This document shows, one piece after another, positions 7,595 through 16,031 of a stretch of DNA of 64,000 bases. The translations under genes were made by a program, and so were the position numbers. The notes below the pieces were generated by a model that ran no database searches, was not told where the DNA came from, and saw nothing but the letters and a program-made list of their open reading frames with translations. Every line of letters starts with the position of its first letter. Position 1 is the stretch's first letter. The stretch comes from Dactylosporangium roseum (GTDB taxonomy: Bacteria > Actinomycetota > Actinomycetes > Mycobacteriales > Micromonosporaceae): positions 3,587,001 to 3,651,000 of the forward strand of contig NZ_CP073721.1 of NCBI RefSeq assembly GCF_025264685.1. The letters run 5' to 3'.

Positions 7595-10209
7595 CCACGG
7601 GGAAGGGATCTGAGCGAGATAGCTTCGACGCAAGGCGTCCGGAGGCCGTTCTGCTGGGCCAGTGGATCGAGGCGGCTCACGGGGCCGCCGAGCTCTCCCG
7701 GTGGCGCCCAGCGCTCGGCTGGCTCCGCCCCGAGTCGTTGGTGCTCAGCCCTGCGAGCATGCGGACCGCACTGACCAGCAGCGCGAGCTTCGAGGCGACG
7801 CTGGTGCGCAGGATCGCCACTGAGAACTGGGGCTTTCAACGGCTCCACTGCGAGGTGGACGAGCAGGCCGGTGGGGATCTCGCCTATCGCATCATCACCC
7901 CGGGCGAGACCTTCACGTTCGGCGCCAGATCAGTGGTCCGGCCCGACACCGGCACGAGAGCGGGTCGGCTTCGGGAGAATGATTTCGATCTCTACGGCGT
8001 GGTCTTCCCGGGCTCCGTGGATCGCGCAACCTTGTATGCCGAGCACGCCGAGCAGGTCGCCCGCGGCTGGAAGGGGCGCACGACCGCCTCCGCGCTGGGC
8101 TGGTCGTTCGCGAACCGCAGTTCCAGAACCTTCGACCACACGATTGAGTTGTTGGCCCGCGGAACGACACCAGAGGTTCGCTCGGTGTTGGGTGACGGTG
8201 GTTACCTCGTCCGCAACGCAGGCTTCTACGGCAACGGTCGGCACGGAACGATTCCGTGGCTCTCCCTGGACGAGCAGGGTCCGCTGGGCCATCCGTACCA
8301 CCTCGACCTGCTCACGTTGTTCCTGTGGAAGCTGGCCTCGTTCGATCTGGTCGAAGGTGCGGCCGTGGCCCGAAACCGATTCGCCGCCCGGCTGCCGGGC
8401 GAGTTTCGCCGCGCTGTCGGCGTCGGGAACTCCTCGGGCATCGGCACTATCGCAACCCTGGTTCGGTGGCCGACAACATTGGCCGCCATGACCGTTGGCC
8501 GCGAGCTGGTACTGGCGCACGGACGCGCGGGCATGGCCCGGGGAGCGGCGACGGAGGGTCTGGGACAACGACTCGCGCACAGCCTGGACGCGCACCGGGC
8601 TGAGGCGATCGACCTCGTTGACGAGCAGACGGCGACCGCCCTGGACACCCGGATCGATCACCTGGTGGCCAGTGCGTGCGCGGGGAACTACCGGCCTGTC
8701 CAGCAGTTGCTCACGGAGAACGTCCCCACCCTCGCTGCGGCGATCGCCGCCGCAGCCGTCATCGACTCGGATCCCGCCGCAGCGACCGAGAGCATGCCGA
8801 TCGTCGCTGGGCTTATGCGCTACCTCGTCGAGCCACGCCCGGAGATGACCGTTGCCGAGCTGGCCACGATCCTCACCTCCCGGTTCGGCTGGGCGCTCGC
8901 GCTCGGGCGCGCGGGGGACGTCGATCGCACGCACTTCTGGTACAAGTCGTCGGAAAACGGTGAGAATCGCCGTGGGGAGCGGGCCGTGGATCCGGGCCCG
9001 GAGTTCGAGACGTTCGTCGACGTCGCCTCCGCCGTCCGGCGGCTCGGCGAGTTCCTTTCGCATAGCGACCCAAGGTCTCTGGTGGGCCGACTCCTGCTGG
9101 CGCACCCCGAACTGACCGGGGTGGTGGCTCGAGTGCAGTTGGCCGCTCGTGTCCCCTACACCGAACTCTCGGCGAACCTCGTTTCGCGACACTTCGCTCC
9201 TGCCGACGTCATCCGGTACTTCCTGACCGGTCTTGGCACCCGCTGGCCGAAGCCCGCGAGTGATCTGTGGCTCGCCGGGGTCTTTATGAGCCTGTTCGAG
9301 GACGACGTACCCGTCGAGGTGGCGCCGGCGACCTGCGCCGCAACCGTCGAGCCTCTTGGTCAGGATCGGACTCCTGCATGCCACCCGTCTCCTGCGGAGG
9401 GTCTGGTGCTCGACCGCGTCGATCGCCAGATCCAGGTCGCCTACCCCGAGTTGCGCCGGTCAATGCACGACGTGCTTCGCGCGTTGCGCATTCCGTCGGC
9501 CATGACCAGCGAGGTCGCCGAGCTGATCGTGTGGACCCAGGCGGAGTTCGGCTGCGGGATCGACATCGTTCGGAGGTTGGCTGCCCGCTTGTCTGGGGAG
9601 GAAGGTGGGACAGGTTTGACCGGTGGGGCCGACGGCACTGGACCTGGGGGGTTCGGCGGACTCGGCGCGACCCTGCACGATGGCGTGGTCGACCTGAGGG
9701 GCCAGTCGCTCGCCGTGATGGGTATGCGGCTGGTCGACGTCGTTGCCATGGCCGGGGCTGGGCCAACCACCTTGAGCATCCGTAACGCTCGCGATCCGAT
9801 GGCTGCGCCATACATGTGCAGGAGCTTGGCGGTTCGCGGGTTCCACGTCTCCTGCACGGTCCATGACGGCGTTGCACCGCGGACCATCGTTGCCACGACG
9901 GAGTCAGGCTCGCCCGTAGTGCGCGTGCAGCGGGCGGAGTCGGGGTGGGGAATCGCGACTCCGTGTGCCGGCCCGGCGGGCTCCATCCGATCCGGGGGAA
10001 CGGGGGTCTCGACGCTCGAGCTCCGGGTCTCCCGACACGCGCTGCTGGGGACGCAGGCGGCCCGGAACACGGACCTTGTCGGCTCGGCCGCCGATGTCGC
10101 GATGAGGGGCGGAATGTACGTCCTGGCAACTGATTACGAAGCGCTTCTGGCACTTGCCGCGCGACTTCGAGTGGCGACATCGGAACGCTCAAGGAGCCAG
10201 GCCGGGTGA
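7591..10209 (+). CDS. Unrecognised 872-aa protein, head of the oxygenase operon
   Basis: I do not recognise the bulk of this protein. It starts with ATG overlapping the IclR stop. There is no signal peptide or clear membrane span. The N-terminal third contains LRENDFDLYGVVFPGS, SVLGDGGYLVRNAGFYGNGR and HPYHLDLLTLFLWKLASFD; the middle is helical and Ala-rich; a Gly-rich linker (about residues 675-695) precedes a C-terminal beta-rich domain of about 180 residues. The last part (MYVLATDYEALLALAARLRV) faintly recalls the tail of DUF3726, a weak impression only. Its position suggests a role in the same catabolic pathway, perhaps as a large enzyme or assembly factor. Coding is convincing from length, overlap and composition. 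Confidence 0.75.
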   Translation: MTTGKGSERDSFDARRPEAVLLGQWIEAAHGAAELSRWRPALGWLRPESLVLSPASMRTALTSSASFEATLVRRIATENWGFQRLHCEVDEQAGGDLAYRIITPGETFTFGARSVVRPDTGTRAGRLRENDFDLYGVVFPGSVDRATLYAEHAEQVARGWKGRTTASALGWSFANRSSRTFDHTIELLARGTTPEVRSVLGDGGYLVRNAGFYGNGRHGTIPWLSLDEQGPLGHPYHLDLLTLFLWKLASFDLVEGAAVARNRFAARLPGEFRRAVGVGNSSGIGTIATLVRWPTTLAAMTVGRELVLAHGRAGMARGAATEGLGQRLAHSLDAHRAEAIDLVDEQTATALDTRIDHLVASACAGNYRPVQQLLTENVPTLAAAIAAAAVIDSDPAAATESMPIVAGLMRYLVEPRPEMTVAELATILTSRFGWALALGRAGDVDRTHFWYKSSENGENRRGERAVDPGPEFETFVDVASAVRRLGEFLSHSDPRSLVGRLLLAHPELTGVVARVQLAARVPYTELSANLVSRHFAPADVIRYFLTGLGTRWPKPASDLWLAGVFMSLFEDDVPVEVAPATCAATVEPLGQDRTPACHPSPAEGLVLDRVDRQIQVAYPELRRSMHDVLRALRIPSAMTSEVAELIVWTQAEFGCGIDIVRRLAARLSGEEGGTGLTGGADGTGPGGFGGLGATLHDGVVDLRGQSLAVMGMRLVDVVAMAGAGPTTLSIRNARDPMAAPYMCRSLAVRGFHVSCTVHDGVAPRTIVATTESGSPVVRVQRAESGWGIATPCAGPAGSIRSGGTGVSTLELRVSRHALLGTQAARNTDLVGSAADVAMRGGMYVLATDYEALLALAARLRVATSERSRSQAG

Positions 10210-10343
10210 GCGTTCCTGCTGCGCTTCGGTTCGGGATTCGGCTCTTGAAGATGGCGTTCAGCTAGACGGAACGCTCCCGCCGGTTGGGCGTGGCCAGGTG
10301 GGAGTCTGGCTACCTGGGCCGCAGATCGTGAGGGAGGATGGCG

Positions 10344-11213
10344 GTGTTCGACTTCGCACTAGAGCTCGCGTTCGTCGAGATCGACACGACTCGACTTGGA
10401 GCGTGGAAGTCTCTTGCCGAAGAAGTTTTGGGCCTGGCAACCGAGTCCGTGGACGCTGACGGTCGAGCCGCCCTCCTTCTCCGCGCGGATCGGGCCCGCT
10501 ATCGCGTTGTGGTCCGAGAGGCCGACGTCGATCGCATTGTGCGAATCGTCTACCGCGTCGGAGACCAGGCCGAGCTCGATCGCTTGACGCGACGTTTCGA
10601 GGAACTCTCGATCCCGCACGGCCGGGGCTCCGGATGGCCGTTGCCGACCGGTCGGCCGAGCGAGGCATACGTTGACGTCACGGACCCTGCCGGCAACGAC
10701 CTTCGCTTCACCTGGGCCGTGCCCGAAGAGAGCGACAGTGCCCTTCCGTCGTCAGGAATCACGTACAGCGACCATCGTCTGGGGGCGCTGGGACACGTCG
10801 TTCTCATCGTTCCGGACCTCGTCGAGTCGGTCACGTTCTACACCGAGGTTCTGGGTTTCAGGATCAGCGACTACATCGGCGACGGACCGGGCCGACTGGC
10901 CTTCCTGCGTTGCAACGAACGGCACCACACTGTCGCCTTCCAGGCCGGGAGCACTCCACGGGTCGACCACCTCATGTTGGAGGTCGACGACATAGATGAC
11001 CTTGGTTGCGTGTATGACAAGGCTCGGGCGCTGCCCGCAACGGTGCTCTCCGAACCGGGGCGCCATACGAATGACCTGGCGATCTCCTTCTATCTCAAGA
11101 CTCCGCTGGAAGGTCTTGAAATCGAATTCGCGACAGGGGGCATCGACGTCACCGAACCCTGGAGCGTCAACTGGCACGAGGGCGGAAGTATCTGGGGTCA
11201 CAAGCGACCGTGA
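10344..11213 (+). CDS. Two-domain extradiol ring-cleavage dioxygenase (VOC superfamily)
   Basis: The protein (289 aa) has the two tandem VOC modules and length of type I extradiol dioxygenases such as BphC and HsaC, which open catechols next to the diol using Fe(II) and O2. All three metal ligands are in place in the C-terminal module: His at about 151 (LGHVVLIV), His at about 209 (VDHLMLEV) and Glu at about 261 (LEIEFATGG), with BphC-like spacing. GTG 10344 is chosen because GGAGG ends 6 bases before it; ATG 10338 touches that site. It lies between the 872-aa gene and the Rieske oxygenase genes, as expected for the step after ring dihydroxylation. Confidence 0.85.
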   Translation: MFDFALELAFVEIDTTRLGAWKSLAEEVLGLATESVDADGRAALLLRADRARYRVVVREADVDRIVRIVYRVGDQAELDRLTRRFEELSIPHGRGSGWPLPTGRPSEAYVDVTDPAGNDLRFTWAVPEESDSALPSSGITYSDHRLGALGHVVLIVPDLVESVTFYTEVLGFRISDYIGDGPGRLAFLRCNERHHTVAFQAGSTPRVDHLMLEVDDIDDLGCVYDKARALPATVLSEPGRHTNDLAISFYLKTPLEGLEIEFATGGIDVTEPWSVNWHEGGSIWGHKRP

Positions 11214-11253
11214 TCAAGGGCAATCGGGTATTGACGGCATGAAGAGGAACACG

Positions 11254-12573
11254 ATGGAACAGAAGCTCTTTGATCCGACGGACGGCTCGGTGAGTACCGA
11301 GATCTATGCGAGCCCTGCCATCTACGAGCAGGAGCTCCAGTCGATCTTCGGACGCAGTTGGCTCTTCCTCTGCCCTTCGAGCGAGGTCGTGGGTACGGGC
11401 AGCTTCTACAGCACCTACATGGGTGAGGACCCGGTGATCGTCGCGCGCCAGAAGGACGGCAGCCTGAAGGTCTTCCTGAACCAGTGTCGCCATCGCGGCA
11501 TGCGGGTGTGCACGGCCGACGCCGGCGTGACTCGGGCTTTCACCTGTGTTTACCACGGCTGGGTCTATGGCCTCGACGGCGGGTTGGCCGGCGTTCCCCA
11601 CCTGGCCGATGCGTACTTCAACGACCTGGACCGGTCGAGATTTGGCCTGCACGAGGCGCCGCGCGTGGCCGAGTACAAGGGGCTCGTCTTCGCCAACTGG
11701 GACCCGGACGCGGTCGACTTCACCGACTACCTCGGCGACATGGCTTGGTACTTGGACGCCTTCCTCGACCGCTGGGACGGAGGGTTGGAGGCGATCCCCG
11801 GCGTCCACAAGTGGGTCATCAACACGAACTGGAAGCTGCCGTCGGAGCAGTTTTGTGGCGACCTGTACCACAGTGAGACGACACATGTCTCTGCACTGAT
11901 GGCGCTTGCCGGGGACGATGCGGACCCCGATGAAGTGGACCCGTTCAAGAGTCTCGCGGGGTACCAATTCTCCTCCCCGATGGGTCATGGCCACGGCTTT
12001 TCAATCGTGGAGTACCCGGACTTTGCCGGTCCCGTGGTCGATCGGTACCGGGTCGCCACGTTGCCGAGCGCCGAAGCCCGACTCGGGTACTACCGAGCCC
12101 GGATGCGCGGGCACGGGACGGTGTTCCCGAACTTCTCCTTCCTCAGCGGCTACCACACGGTGCGCGCCTGGCACCCGCGCGGCCCCGGTCAGGTCGAGGT
12201 ATGGGCGTGGGGTCTTGTTCCCAAAGAGGCACCCGCGGACGTACGGGACGCGTGGCGCAAGTCGATCCTGCAGACCTTCAGCCCTGCCGGCTATATCGAG
12301 CAGGATGACGGCGTCAACCTGGTCGAGATTCAGCGCATTCTTGCCGGTCGGCGGGCGCGCCAGTCCCGGTTCAACGTCGCCATGGCCCTTGGACACGAGC
12401 AGGCGCCCGTCGACGGGTTCGACGGTCCGGGACGCGTGCACAACAGCATGTTTGCAGAGATGGCTGCGCGCGGCTTCTACTCCCGATGGGGGGAGCTCAT
12501 GCGGGCAGCACCCGGACAGAACGAGTCACCCGCCCGGCTGGGAGCCGACAGCGCACAGGGGCCGTCGCGATGA
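11254..12573 (+). CDS. Rieske non-heme iron ring-hydroxylating dioxygenase, alpha subunit
   Basis: The 439-aa catalytic subunit would dihydroxylate an aromatic ring. The Rieske domain has Cys78-x-His80 (NQCRHRGMRVC) and Cys98-x2-His101 (TCVYHGWVYG). The mononuclear iron site has His at about 206 and 211 (GDLYHSETTHVS) and probably an Asp in YIEQDDGVN. Length and the following beta gene fit the biphenyl/naphthalene/cumate type. ATG 11254 has GAGGA 5 bases upstream; ATG 11239 is the alternative. Its stop overlaps the beta-subunit start. Substrate cannot be predicted from the sequence alone. Confidence 0.92.
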   Translation: MEQKLFDPTDGSVSTEIYASPAIYEQELQSIFGRSWLFLCPSSEVVGTGSFYSTYMGEDPVIVARQKDGSLKVFLNQCRHRGMRVCTADAGVTRAFTCVYHGWVYGLDGGLAGVPHLADAYFNDLDRSRFGLHEAPRVAEYKGLVFANWDPDAVDFTDYLGDMAWYLDAFLDRWDGGLEAIPGVHKWVINTNWKLPSEQFCGDLYHSETTHVSALMALAGDDADPDEVDPFKSLAGYQFSSPMGHGHGFSIVEYPDFAGPVVDRYRVATLPSAEARLGYYRARMRGHGTVFPNFSFLSGYHTVRAWHPRGPGQVEVWAWGLVPKEAPADVRDAWRKSILQTFSPAGYIEQDDGVNLVEIQRILAGRRARQSRFNVAMALGHEQAPVDGFDGPGRVHNSMFAEMAARGFYSRWGELMRAAPGQNESPARLGADSAQGPSR

Positions 12574-13112
12574 CGACCGCAAACGGGACGACCACCCTCG
12601 ACGACCTGCTCCGCCGGCACGAGCTGGAGAACTTCGTCTATGCGGAAGCCCGTGCCCTCGACGACCGGGACTATCGAGCCTGGCTCGGCTTCTTCGGCAA
12701 GGACATTCGCTACTGGGCGCCGACTCGCCTCAACCGTTGGCCCCGTGAGGCCCACTTGGAGATCGCCGGCGCTGACGGCGCTGCCATCTTCGACGAGGAC
12801 TCTGCCTCCCTGAATGTGCGGGTCCGCCGGCTCGAGACCGATCGGGCCTGGGTTGAGTACCCCGCGTCGCGATCACGTCGCTTCATCACCAACGTCCAAG
12901 TCGATGGCACCGACGATCCGGATGTCTGGCGTGTCCGCTGCAACTTCCTCGTCTATGTGTCGCGGCGGGAGCGGGACGAGCAGTACTTCTTCGGAACACG
13001 CGACGACCTGATCCGGCGCGACTCGGGCGACCACGGCTGGGCCATCTGCTCGCGAACGGTGACCTTCGACCACACGACGATCCTGGCCGACGGCATCAGT
13101 GTCCTCTTCTGA
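12570..13112 (+). CDS. Ring-hydroxylating dioxygenase, beta subunit
   Basis: The 180-aa protein has the cone-shaped (SnoaL/NTF2-like) fold expected of the structural beta subunit: ENFVYAEARALDDRDYRAWL at the N terminus, DIRYWAPTRLNR, then SRRFITNVQVDG and a C-terminal HTTILADGISVLF. It has no metal ligands of its own and would form a hetero-hexamer with the alpha subunit. ATG 12570 overlaps the alpha stop (ATGA), so translation is coupled and subunits are made in equal amounts. Confidence 0.9.
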   Translation: MTTANGTTTLDDLLRRHELENFVYAEARALDDRDYRAWLGFFGKDIRYWAPTRLNRWPREAHLEIAGADGAAIFDEDSASLNVRVRRLETDRAWVEYPASRSRRFITNVQVDGTDDPDVWRVRCNFLVYVSRRERDEQYFFGTRDDLIRRDSGDHGWAICSRTVTFDHTTILADGISVLF

Positions 13113-13128
13113 GGCTGGAAGGAATCGC

Positions 13129-14052
13129 ATGACCACCGTCTCCTCACCGGCTTCCCTCGGGACGCCCCCCACCGTGGCGCAGCTACTGCTTGGCTGCGAG
13201 ACGCGCATTGTCCATGGCCAGCGTTGGCGACACCGCATCATCGAGTACGGGACCGGAAAGCCGCTCATCCTCTTGCACGGCAGCAACGGCCATGCCGACG
13301 TCTTCGCCAAGAACATGCATACGCTCGGTCAGGACTTCCGCGTCATTGCCGTCGACGCCCTCTATCACGGGTTCTCCAGCAAGGAGCCCTGGGTCAGTGG
13401 CTTCTACAAGCGCTTGGACATCCAGGCGGAAGGGTTGCTGGACCTCGTCGATGCCCTGGACCTGCCCACCGTCAGCATCGAGGGCGAGTCCATGGGCGCC
13501 GGGATCGGCCTCGAGTTCGCCTACCGATGGCCCGATCGCGTCGACAAGCTGATTCTGAGCACGGGGTTCGGCAGCGTGGACCTTGAGGGCTCGGTGTACA
13601 TGCGCCGGAACGTGCCGGAGTCGGAGCTCACGCGACTCTCCCGCGTCGCCGTGACGCAGCCATCCTTCGAGTCGATGAGACGGCGTATGGAGTGGCTCGT
13701 CGCCTCGCCCGAGAGCGTCACGGACGAGCTGGTCAACCTGCGACTGAGGTTGTATGCGTTGCCTGAGATCGCCGAGATGATGCGGCGGATGTCGGAGCCC
13801 GGTGACGACGAGCCAACCCCCAAATACCAGGAGTCGGATCTCGCCGCGCTCACGGTCCCGACCCTCGTCATGTGGACCGACAAGAACCCCGGGGACGGGC
13901 CGGAGATCGGTGCTCGGCTGGCTTCACTCCTACCCAACGCGACGCTCGTCGTGATCCAAGACGCTGGACACTGGCCGCACTGGGAGCAACCGGCTCAGCA
14001 CGACGCCATCGTGCGGGACTTCCTGCTTGGCGGTCCAGGCGCGGTGGCGTGA
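13129..14052 (+). CDS. Alpha/beta hydrolase, likely meta-cleavage product hydrolase
   Basis: The 307-aa protein is an alpha/beta hydrolase of the MhpC/BphD group, which splits the C-C bond of the vinylogous acid made by extradiol dioxygenases. The triad is visible: Ser at about 121 in the elbow EGESMGAG, Asp at about 251 in MWTDKNPG and His at about 281 in DAGHWPHWEQP. The oxyanion motif LLHGSNGHADVF is near residue 50. ATG 13129 follows GGAAGGA. It lies 16 bases after the beta subunit, and its stop overlaps the next start. Products would be a carboxylic acid plus 2-hydroxypenta-2,4-dienoate, the substrate of the enzymes at 36.1-38.9 kb. Confidence 0.85.
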   Translation: MTTVSSPASLGTPPTVAQLLLGCETRIVHGQRWRHRIIEYGTGKPLILLHGSNGHADVFAKNMHTLGQDFRVIAVDALYHGFSSKEPWVSGFYKRLDIQAEGLLDLVDALDLPTVSIEGESMGAGIGLEFAYRWPDRVDKLILSTGFGSVDLEGSVYMRRNVPESELTRLSRVAVTQPSFESMRRRMEWLVASPESVTDELVNLRLRLYALPEIAEMMRRMSEPGDDEPTPKYQESDLAALTVPTLVMWTDKNPGDGPEIGARLASLLPNATLVVIQDAGHWPHWEQPAQHDAIVRDFLLGGPGAVA

Positions 14053-14642
14053 TGAGCGAGCCGAGCGCGACCGGTTGGGGTGTCGGAGGGCTGCTCCGAC
14101 TGTTCGTCGACGAGCGCGGCACGCCGGCGTTCGAGACGGACATCCACAGGCAGGTGGACGAGGTCGGGCGCCAGGAGCCCGGAACCGCCATCTACGGGTT
14201 CTTCCGGGAGCGGACTGCCGACCGGAGCGGACTCGCCGCGTACCTCCACGTCATGGTGTACCGGGACGAAGCAGCACAGCAGGCACACTGGGACGCCGAA
14301 GAGGTGTGGTGGTGGCCGGCACTCAGCGGTCATCTCAAGGCTCCGATCGAGTCCGAGCGCTTCACCGAAGACCAACTGCTTGATGCATGGCGGACCGGGG
14401 GCACGTCGCCCATCGGGCTGGTCGTCGCCGACGGCGACACCTCAGCGCTGGTCGCGTCGACGCGCGCACACAGTGCGTTCGGGTGGCTGGTCGGAAGGGC
14501 CGATTCCGAGAGTCCTGTTGTCTCCCCTGCGGGTGGGTCGCTGCTCGTCGTCGGCATTCATGAGGCACCACACCAGCGCGTCTTGGTCACTGCTCTGGGC
14601 GGAACCAGCCACGACGCCGTCGCCTGTCTGGTCCGAGGCTGA
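14052..14642 (+). CDS. Small dimeric-barrel (ABM-like) protein, 196 aa, function unknown
   Basis: The N-terminal 100 residues have the alternating pattern of an antibiotic-biosynthesis-monooxygenase-like alpha/beta barrel (TAIYGFFRERTADRSGLAAY, then LHVMVYRDEAAQQAHWDAEE and VWWWPALSGHL). The C-terminal half (GLVVADGDTSALVASTRAHS) may be a second, diverged copy. TGATG coupling to the hydrolase places it firmly in the operon. Such barrels can be cofactor-free oxygenases, dehalogenases or simple binding proteins; no catalytic residue can be assigned. Confidence 0.65.
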   Translation: MSEPSATGWGVGGLLRLFVDERGTPAFETDIHRQVDEVGRQEPGTAIYGFFRERTADRSGLAAYLHVMVYRDEAAQQAHWDAEEVWWWPALSGHLKAPIESERFTEDQLLDAWRTGGTSPIGLVVADGDTSALVASTRAHSAFGWLVGRADSESPVVSPAGGSLLVVGIHEAPHQRVLVTALGGTSHDAVACLVRG

Positions 14643-14735
14643 GTGGACCGTGAGGCAACCGTGAGCCCACTGTTCGCCGACGCAGGAGTTGCGCCATGGG
14701 AGAGCACCCACCGACTCCGCCGGGAGGCATGAGCG

Positions 14736-15395
14736 ATGCTCCGCGCCATTCACTACTTCGGCAGTGCGCCGGGCTCGGCAGTCGACACTCACCGTTCCTC
14801 CCTGCCGGAGGAGGTCGAGGCCACCTCCTTCGTCTCCGCGAGCGGGTTCACCCTTGTTCTCGAGCTGTGGCCCACCGAGACGGGCTATGCGGAGCATTCC
14901 TTCAGTGCCTTCGAGTCCGGGCAACCGTTCTGGCAGGATCATGCACAGCCGAGTGAGCTCTATCCGCTCACTCGATTCACCCGGACCGATGGTGTCTGGC
15001 ATCCGATCGAGGAACCGGATCACCGCATCGGCTGGGGCAACAGCCGGCCGGTGCGCGTGCTCTACGCGTTCAGTGCCCCTGCCGAGTCCGACTTCGCCAA
15101 CGACATCCAGACCTTGGAGACGTTGCGCGAGCCAGGGTGCGAGCAGTTCGAGTACTTCGTGTCCGTCGAGGATCCCGCGCGCCATCTACTCCTCGAACTC
15201 TGGGGTGATCAGTATCTCTACGACCGGCACTGGGACCTCCGCCTCCGGACCGGGACGCCCCCAACCACGACCCTTCACCCAACGGACACGGTCGAGTTCT
15301 ATCGGTTCGCCCAGTTCGACTGCAGCTACGGATGGTGGCATCCGACCGCCGAAGGGCCCGACCTCATTCCCGGCACCGTGCGGTGGTTGGGCTGA
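14736..15395 (+). CDS. Two-repeat barrel-like (ABM/EthD-type) protein, 219 aa, function unknown
   Basis: Two internal repeats share the pattern L-x-LELW-x5-Y-x2-H: TLVLELWPTETGYAEHSF near residue 50 and LLLELWGDQYLYDRHWDL near residue 160. This is typical of ABM-type ferredoxin-like barrels. Each half would form one barrel, making a fused dimer. GGGAGG lies about 10 bases before ATG 14736. It follows another barrel-like gene by 93 bases and precedes a DUF1185 gene. It may act on an unstable ring-fission product, but this is inference from position. Confidence 0.65.
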   Translation: MLRAIHYFGSAPGSAVDTHRSSLPEEVEATSFVSASGFTLVLELWPTETGYAEHSFSAFESGQPFWQDHAQPSELYPLTRFTRTDGVWHPIEEPDHRIGWGNSRPVRVLYAFSAPAESDFANDIQTLETLREPGCEQFEYFVSVEDPARHLLLELWGDQYLYDRHWDLRLRTGTPPTTTLHPTDTVEFYRFAQFDCSYGWWHPTAEGPDLIPGTVRWLG

Positions 15396-15428
15396 AGCCA
15401 TCACAACAGGAAGGCAGATCGACACACC

Positions 15429-16031
15429 ATGGCACACGACGACATCGATATCCGGAAGGTCATCACGAAGACCGAGATCCTGTGGCGAGAGGGAGGTCGC
15501 CCACTGGAGGATCGCACGCGCATCGCCGTTGCGGCGGCGGTCCTTCGGAATCCTTGGGCAGGGCAAGGTTTTGTCGAGGACCTGGCACCCAAGATCCACG
15601 AGATCGCCCCGGTGCTCGGGCAGATCCTCACCGATGTTCTCGTCGAGCAGATGGATGGGGCGCCCATTGAGGCCTACGGCAAAGCGGCGACAGTTGGTCT
15701 TTCCGGAGAACTGGAGCATGCCTCCGCGCTCATCCACACGCTCCGCTTCGGCAACATCCTGCGTGACCGGGTGGGAGGCAGTTCCTTCCTTCCCTTCACC
15801 AACCGCCGGGCGTCCGCGGACACGGTGACCTCGATCCCCATGGTGCACATCAAGGATTCCGGGATCCGCTCGCACTACTTGACCGCCGAGCTCCATGTGT
15901 CCGACGCCCCGCGCGACGACGAGCTCCTGGTGGCGATCGCCGGTGCCAGCGCCGGCCGCCCCTTCGCCAGGATCGGCGACCGTTACCAGGACATGGCCAT
16001 CCTGGGAGTCGACCAGCGGAAGCGCCCGTGA
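15429..16031 (+). CDS. DUF1185 (amino acid synthesis family) protein
   Basis: The 200-aa protein matches the DUF1185/AA_synth family as I know it: IRKVITKTEILWREGGRPLE at the N terminus, RIAVAAAVLRNPWAGQGFVE, APIEAYGKAATVGLSGELEH and the C-terminal ELLVAIAGASAGRPFARIGD. The family name comes from old genetic work and its biochemical role is unclear; members often sit in catabolic operons beside amidohydrolases and dehydrogenases, as here. ATG 15429 follows AGGAAGGCAG, and the stop overlaps the next start (GTGA). Confidence 0.8.
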   Translation: MAHDDIDIRKVITKTEILWREGGRPLEDRTRIAVAAAVLRNPWAGQGFVEDLAPKIHEIAPVLGQILTDVLVEQMDGAPIEAYGKAATVGLSGELEHASALIHTLRFGNILRDRVGGSSFLPFTNRRASADTVTSIPMVHIKDSGIRSHYLTAELHVSDAPRDDELLVAIAGASAGRPFARIGDRYQDMAILGVDQRKRP

